From Dipteronia dyeriana (lineage: Eukaryota; Streptophyta; Magnoliopsida; Sapindales; Sapindaceae): a stretch of 64,000 bases of DNA. The stretch's first letter is position 1; every line of letters begins with the position of its first letter. Shown piece by piece: positions 58,812 to 64,000 of the stretch. The notes under the pieces were generated by a model, which saw only the letters and a program-made list of their open reading frames with translations, ran no database searches and was not told where the DNA came from. Both the position numbers and the translations under genes were made by a program. Location: NCBI GenBank assembly GCA_032871835.1, contig CM065303.1, positions 58,876,597-58,940,596 of the forward strand, read 5' to 3'.

Positions 58812-59899
58812 GATATAATGTTGTCTTAATGAACCTTTTCACATTCCATTTAAAGTTCTATCGCATTGCAAAAAGGCTAACTAGTCTCTTTAAATCATTT
58901 TTAGTCGAAAAATATTGACCTTTATAAATCATGCTTATAGGTTCTTCTGCTACCAACGTGGTGAATTTACCAATACCAAAAGAGTATGAATCTGCTTTGG
59001 GAATAACCCACGTTGTGGTATTATCCGAATCATATACAGTTACATTATGCCGAACCTCGAAAGTCCCAGACATATCTAGTGCAGTGTAACTAACTCCTTG
59101 TACATATCTTCCACGTCTTTGAACAAGCTCTTCATCAATGTTCTCTACATAATCTACCAGATCAATATTTACCTCATTATCCACCTCATGGTTCGGCCTA
59201 GTGTTCGGTTTTGTGTTGTGCTCATTATACATGTCATTGTACATCTCATTGTATTGCTCATTGTACTGCCCATCATTCATCTTAATTTGACAACCAAACG
59301 CATCGTTGAATTGAGGTCCAACTATGTCTGTATGGTCGGCTACTACCGGTGGGACAACACATATGTTTTCCTGACCTTCAGTCCCACTCCTTTGTGTGAA
59401 CACTTGATTGCTTCCGCTAAAGGGTCCAAATTGTTAGGTATTTTCATGAGGAGGAATATCAATACCTATCACATCTTCAGTTGCCCTCTCAATTATACTA
59501 ATACATACTTGAGGGATCACCCAATCTTTCCCTAGCATAAACTGAACATCATCGTCATTGTTTATAAATGTGCGACATGTAGTGCCAGGAACAATTGATA
59601 TTGACTGTCGATCAACACTGTATTTGTTTACATTATACTTCACAATGGTATGCACGACCGCCACCAATTCTTCATAACTCATATTATTTGACATATACAT
59701 TCCTTGGTTATCGGACCCTACAAACCTCTGACTTCCGTCGAGTAATTGCTCCCATCGACTGTTGTAAGATATTACTATTCTCACTAGATTCATTCTCCTG
59801 TCAAATTCATCATCACAAACCATTATTAACAAAAAGTTAAACATTTTCACAGATATCTGCATAAGAAGTTTACAATGGCCGCACGAAAAAGTATATACA

Positions 59900-60310
59900 A
59901 AAGGCTTGGATTACATTTACAAAGGCACGGGTCAGGTATTTAAAAGGCTCAGAGACTATTTCAAGAGTCTCGGATGCTCCATATAAAGGCTTGGACACTT
60001 CACCAAAACTCTTCAAACCTTCTCAAAAACGCTCAGAGACAAATTTATAAGTATCAGAGACATATGTAAAAGGCTATGACATTTTACCAAAAGGCTCAGA
60101 AACTTTACACAAAGTCTCGAAGACTTTAGTAAAAGGCTCGAACACTTTACTTTGCTCGGACATTTTGCTAAAAGGCTCAGAAATTAGAGACTTTACTAAC
60201 AAGCTCAGAGACTTTACATAAAGGCTCAGAGACTTTACTAAAAGACTTGAAGATTCAAAATTCACAGATTCAAACTTCACAAAACCAGACTTAGAAATCA
60301 AAAGGAACGG
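59900..60310. repeat. Right minisatellite arm of the large MULE (inverted)
   Basis: Units such as AAAAGGCTCAGAGACTTTACT (plus strand) are the reverse of the GAGCCTTTT type in the left arm and in the 35-kb array. The density is highest at 60,070-60,245. Confidence 0.82.
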
Positions 60311-60449
60311 ACAAAGTGTTACAAGACTCAGAAATACATGAAAATAAGAAGTATTTCAGAAATATATTACCTTGTTGTGTTGAAGAACATCGATTTTTTC
60401 TAAGTTGAAAAAAGTGTTGTAGGAGATTTCAAATTTCAGACAAGTTTAT

Positions 60450-60450
<1 letters not shown>

Positions 60451-60489
<39 letters not shown>
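60451..60489. repeat. (AG)n microsatellite
   Basis: Thirty-nine bases of AG. The same position in the 35-kb element has a short (CT)n (35,421-35,436) on the opposite strand, so this is a conserved feature of the terminal region. Confidence 0.9.
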
Positions 60490-60491
<2 letters not shown>

Positions 60492-60539
60492 TTACTGAGT
60501 TCAGTGTTTCAAGTGTAGAGATGAAAGTACAAAGATAAT

Positions 60540-60716
60540 TAAACAATGATTATTTAAGGGTAATTTTGGTAGTTCACCATAATAAATGCATTTTAAACTT
60601 AACTTATTAAATCAGTGACTTGGGTGCAACGCAGCTTCAAAAATGTGACATTTCTCACAATTTCCACTTTTAAAAGTAGAGGAGTAAAGAGTGCAAGAAA
60701 TTTTTTGAACCCCCAC
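60540..60716. repeat. Right terminal repeat of the large MULE
   Basis: Read on the minus strand it shows GTGGAAATTGTGAGAAATGT and CACTGATTTAATAAGTTAAG, then TTATGGTGAACTACC, almost the left end of the 35-kb element. Read on the plus strand GTTCACCATAATAAATGC matches that element's right end. Confidence 0.8.
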
Positions 60717-60923
60717 TTGAAATAGATCATGGTTTTTTGTTGCCCGGTTACATATGAACTCGTTTTCCTTTTTATGTTAAGACTAAGAATCACTTTTCGA
60801 AATTTATTTTTTATATTAAAATCATGTTTTATTAGTTCTAATCAAGAATTTGTTTCCAAAGTTATCCTAATTAACCACTCTTCTATTTCTATCAATAATT
60901 TTTTTATAATTTTCACTACATTC

Positions 60924-60972
<49 letters not shown>

Positions 60973-62001
60973 GGGGGACATATAAATTTTAACGAGATAG
61001 AACATTTGAACAAAATAATAATTATATAAAAAAAATAATGAAATTTTTTAAATCTTAATAAAATGAGTTTTTTATACAAAAAAGGTTGATATTATAATGA
61101 GTTTTAAAAAAAATAGAACACTTATTCGAGTTGACCTAAATAATCTTACATTGAAAATAACTAAAAACAAGAAACACAATTTATAAAAATAAATAATAAC
61201 AAGAAAAACAACATAAACAACGATAAATTATAATATTTATTATTTTAAAAAATTAAATATAGTTTTATAATAAGAAAAAATTGCTTTGTATTTATAATGA
61301 ATTCACTTTAAATTTATACAAAAATAATTGATTAATAAAAATTAATATAAAGGTTTTATTCTACTAACTATTAATTCTAAATAAATTAAAATAATAAAAT
61401 AAAGAAAATTATAAATGATAAAATAAAATGAATAATAATAATTGGTGAAATATTTAAATACAATAAAATAAAATTTGAGATTTAGGGCTTATTGATTGGA
61501 TGTGTTAGGTATGTCAAACTAAAAATATTAGAAATAAGAAAAAATTAATAATGGATAATTTATTATATAATAAAATTGAATTAAATAAACCACAAATTAA
61601 GTGTAGTTAGGAATTTAACAGTAACAAGAAAAAGAAAATGGATTATTTTGTTTTCGAAGACGATAGAAATATGATAAAGAAATTGGAAAAGAGTGTAAAA
61701 TAAAAATAGATATTGAAAAGTATATTTGTTTTGCTTGCGATGAGAATTGAATCATGGACTACCGTGGGCAAAATAGAAAAGCAATACATACAAACAGTGC
61801 TAATTAATGATATTTGTTATTTTGTATACATATAAACAAAAATCATTTTTTTAAAATTTGAGGTGGGGCACGACTCTCACTTGGTCTTCATGTGGATTCG
61901 TCAATATATATATTATTTCACTTGAAAATTCCTTCTATTTCATTTTTTAAAGCGAAAAAAATTAATTATTAAATATACCAATCGCATTCTTTACTTACCT
62001 T
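60717..62001. other. Intergenic AT-rich DNA
   Basis: No gene seen; includes an (AT)n run at 60,927-60,970. Confidence 0.6.
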
Positions 62002-62010
62002 ATATTTTTA

Positions 62011-63286
62011 TGGGAGATTATAATTTTAGTCCCTTTAGTTAGCATTAATTTAGGTTTGATCCACTATATTTTAAAATTATTAACTTTAGTTCACTAGTTT
62101 TCTAACAATACCTATTTTAGTCCCTACCGCCTAATTCCATTAGATTTTCATTGACTTCCGTTTAGTCAACAAGGGTGTTATGAGAAATTTGACGAAAGCT
62201 TCTAGAAACCGGTATGAAACAAGGGTAAATATGGAATTTAATAATGTAAAAAAATTAATTGTACTTTAAAAACAGAAACTAAAAAATTAATAATATATAT
62301 ATATATATACATATTAAATGCATTTAAATTAAATTTCATTTCTCTCTCCCACTAATGAAATAATAATTATTATATCAAAAAATTAAATAATAATTAAATT
62401 TTAAAATAATTAAATGTTAATACAAATTAAAAAATAAATTAAACAAATCATTTAATACAAAGCTAAATAAGAAAATTAAAATAATAATAATAAATAAATA
62501 TTTAAATAAACTTAATAAAAACTATCACTTTCTCTCTCTTCTCTCCTCTACACTATCTTCTCGTTTCTCTCTTCCCTCTCGATCCCATCTCCAATTCTCT
62601 TTCTCAATCTCTCTCAAAATTGATTGAGATCAAACCCAATTCTATTTCATGGAACTCTCAAAACCGATGACGATACCAGAAGTTGACGGAAGGCTGGACG
62701 AGATGACCGACTGGACAGGGATAACGGTATCGGGGACTAAGAACAAGAGAGTGAGTGGTTGGAGTTTCAAAAAAAAAAAATCATGTTTTTGGTTCCTTGG
62801 AAAAATCTTTTCTTTAGTGTTGGTTTACTTTTTTAGAATTTTTGACGATGATGCTTTGTGGTCAAGTTGATAACGATTTGGTGGTATGTTTTATTCTTCT
62901 GTTTCTGGGTTTCGGTGGAGATTATTAGTTTGGTGTTTTGAGGATGTTGAATGGTGTTGGGGTTTATGGGTTTCCGGGCGATGTCTGGGTGGTTAATTGT
63001 TTTTGGGTTAATTATATATTACTCATAATGATTTATTTATTTATTTTTACTTCTTAAAACATATTTGTATTTATTTATGAAAATTGAGCGTAAAAATGTA
63101 ATTTAATAATAATACTACCCTTCATTAGAAACCTTCATTACGGGTATTTCGGTCATTATACCCTTTGTCAATGTCATTCTGTTTGTTTTCACGAAATTCC
63201 TAACAAAAGAGCGAAAGTTAGTATTTTCAAAAATTAGTGAATCAAACCAAATTACGTTAACTGGAGAGACTAAAATTATAATATCC
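62011..63286. mobile_element. MULE-like element with captured sequence (Pack-MULE-like, 1,276 bp)
   Basis: The left end GGGAGATTATAATTTTAGTC and the reversed right end GGATATTATAATTTTAGTC start inverted repeats that stay alignable for about 80 bp (through GGTTTGATYCACTA). ATATTTTTA flanks both sides (62002-62010 and 63287-63295), a perfect 9-bp duplication as expected for MULEs. Inside there is no transposase but a CT-rich leader and an exon-like ORF (62,649-62,750). This is the structure of a non-autonomous MULE that has picked up host gene sequence. Confidence 0.83.
62649..62750 (+). pseudogene. Exon-like fragment inside the MULE
   Basis: An ATG at 62649 opens 34 codons (MELSKPMTIPEVDG ... 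GTKNKR) that end at a good splice donor, AGA/GTGAGT (62,751). It is preceded by about 120 bases of CT-rich, leader-like DNA. Base composition is clearly higher in G+C than in the surrounding AT-rich DNA. I do not recognise the protein. It looks like the first exon of a host gene copied into the element, without downstream exons. The longer 73-codon frame runs through the donor and is probably not real. Confidence 0.5.
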
Positions 63287-63295
63287 ATATTTTTA

Positions 63296-64000
63296 ATTAC
63301 TAAATTGGTGTTTAGAGAAGAAAGTATGACTTGAACATACAAACTCAAACAATGGTGTGAGTGGTGCAGGAGTGTTTCCAGGCAAGGAAACTTGCTCTGA
63401 AAAAATCTCATACTGGTATGATAGGCTAGATATTGTTCTCGTAGACATGTTAGACAACCGAGACTTCCAACTAAAAGTTTGAAACAATGACTGTTAAGTT
63501 TTTTAATCATTCAGCTGCTGAGATTTTCATCTGAATTATAGTCCTATTTATAGCAATCTAAAACCGGCTAAGAAAAGGAAAATAATAAAAAACGACTTGC
63601 ATACCATTATTACTCTGCACACACTTAACTTGCATACTTAGAACAATTCCAACCGATAAACCATTCATACCAAAAGTATTAAAAATATTAAAAAATTCTT
63701 TCCAACCAATACACTAAACATAACAAAAAAAAAAAAAAACAATTTAGTAGAGCTACAGTGCACACCAAATTTGATGTGCACCATACCTCCACTATGTCCT
63801 TTTTTTTCTAATTTTATTTTCTTCCGTTAACCGTCACATCAAATTAAATATTTTTTAGAAATAATAATTTAATCCTTACATATTAATATAATAATATATA
63901 TTTTTAAAATATATATCATTAAAAACATCTCGTTGAGATCTTTAAAATATTACCAATATTGATATTCTTATTTAATTTATTAAATTAAATTATTAATTAA
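63296..64000. other. Intergenic AT-rich DNA to the window end
   Basis: No supported gene. The two overlapping minus-strand ORFs at 63,115-63,510 show no recognisable domain, and part of them lies in the MULE terminal repeat. Confidence 0.6.

Larger units (their letters stand above)
56595..59862 (-). pseudogene. MuDR-type MULE transposase, decayed and split by a MITE
   Basis: The reading runs from 59862 downward. An N-terminal region (59,862-59,434) shows NNMSYEELVAVVHTIVKYN and INNDDDVQFML, typical of plant MULE N-termini. The MuDR DNA-binding part ends GQYFSTKNDLKRLVSLFAMR (about 58,920-58,860) and is cut by the MITE at 58,811-58,348; beyond it come CFIDNCTWK and CPLEEIHHRYRQASA. The catalytic core at 57,900-57,660 reads IAVEGTHLNGRFWGTMFVAT and GYGDSENNLSWEWFL; the first catalytic Asp of the GTH motif is Glu. 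The SWIM zinc finger near 57,110-57,070 has two expected Cys replaced by Tyr. A zinc knuckle (CTRCGQSDRNSRKC) lies at the C-terminus. In-frame stops occur (for example at about 59,446). The enzyme would cut and join MULE ends in the nucleus; this copy is dead. Confidence 0.82.
53107..60716. mobile_element. Large decayed MULE carrying transposase and Ulp1-like genes (about 7.6 kb)
   Basis: The unit contains a MuDR-type transposase (minus, 59862-56595) and a DUF1985/Ulp1 gene (plus, 53791-56386) that converge. Minisatellite arms of GAGCCTTTT type flank them in inverted orientation (53,180-53,765 forward; 59,900-60,310 reverse). The right terminal region (60,540-60,716) matches both ends of the 35-kb element. 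At the left, a direct duplication of about 131 bp (ATAAGACGATGA at 53,145 and 53,276) is the outermost feature; no left terminal inverted repeat was found, so that side is truncated, diverged or of the non-TIR type. MULEs with a Ulp1-like gene are known in plants (Kaonashi in Arabidopsis, CUMULE in melon). Two hAT-like MITEs lie inside, one in each gene. Confidence 0.75.

Noticed and set aside
58569..58829. ORF with NRRFQNL repeats
   Set aside because: Encoded by the 21-bp repeat of a MITE.
62649..62870. Intact 73-residue gene
   Set aside because: The good splice donor at 62,751 and the position within a MULE suggest a captured first exon instead; no family is recognised.
63115..63510. 131-residue minus-strand ORF
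   Set aside because: Overlaps the MULE terminal repeat and has no recognisable domain.

Overview
The window looks like nuclear DNA of a flowering plant, probably a eudicot. It is AT-rich, carries two intron-containing plant genes of recognisable families (a CASP-like membrane protein and an INDETERMINATE-domain zinc-finger factor), and most of the rest is plant transposable elements in layers. I cannot name the species. Nothing suggests bacterial, organellar or free viral DNA. Boundaries and pairings below were found by reading the sequence, not by database search. Layout: 1-3,713 is the 5' part of a Ty3/gypsy element on the minus strand (LTR, Met-tRNA primer site, gag, protease, first residues of reverse transcriptase) running off the left edge. 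From 4,691 to 23,361 lies a second, much older Ty3/gypsy element of Tat type, also minus strand: a 5' LTR at 22,545-23,361, a primer site, gag, protease, reverse transcriptase, two RNase H domains, integrase, then a region carrying an antisense ORF with its own TATA-like box, and a 120-bp remnant of the 3' LTR. It is interrupted by an LTR-like insertion in the integrase (11,015-12,747) and by a second insertion (about 16,101-21,042) that itself contains another copy of the first family (17,581-19,857, perfect 5-bp duplication). All of its domains are decayed. From 24 to 29 kb there is a Ty1/copia remnant, a TIR element and intergenic DNA. A complete CASP-like gene (29,500-30,570, plus strand, three exons, one GC-AG intron) follows. 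From 31 to 46 kb there is no host gene but a dense set of DNA transposons: a Tourist-like pair, hAT-like MITEs, a non-autonomous MULE-like element built mostly of a 1.4-kb minisatellite (35.2-37.4 kb), and a non-autonomous CACTA element (37,441-40,664) with an hAT MITE inside. The IDD14/15/16-type gene lies on the minus strand at 48,734-50,743, with a TATA box and two G-boxes upstream. The last 11 kb is dominated by a decayed MULE (about 53.1-60.7 kb) that carries a MuDR-type transposase on the minus strand and, convergently, a DUF1985/Ulp1 (SUMO-protease-like) gene on the plus strand. Minisatellite arms of the same GAGCCTTTT type flank its genes in inverted orientation. Its right terminal repeat matches both ends of the small 35-kb element, so the two appear to be coding-capable and stripped members of one family. 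A 1.28-kb MULE-like element with a perfect 9-bp duplication and what looks like a captured exon (62,011-63,286) closes the window.
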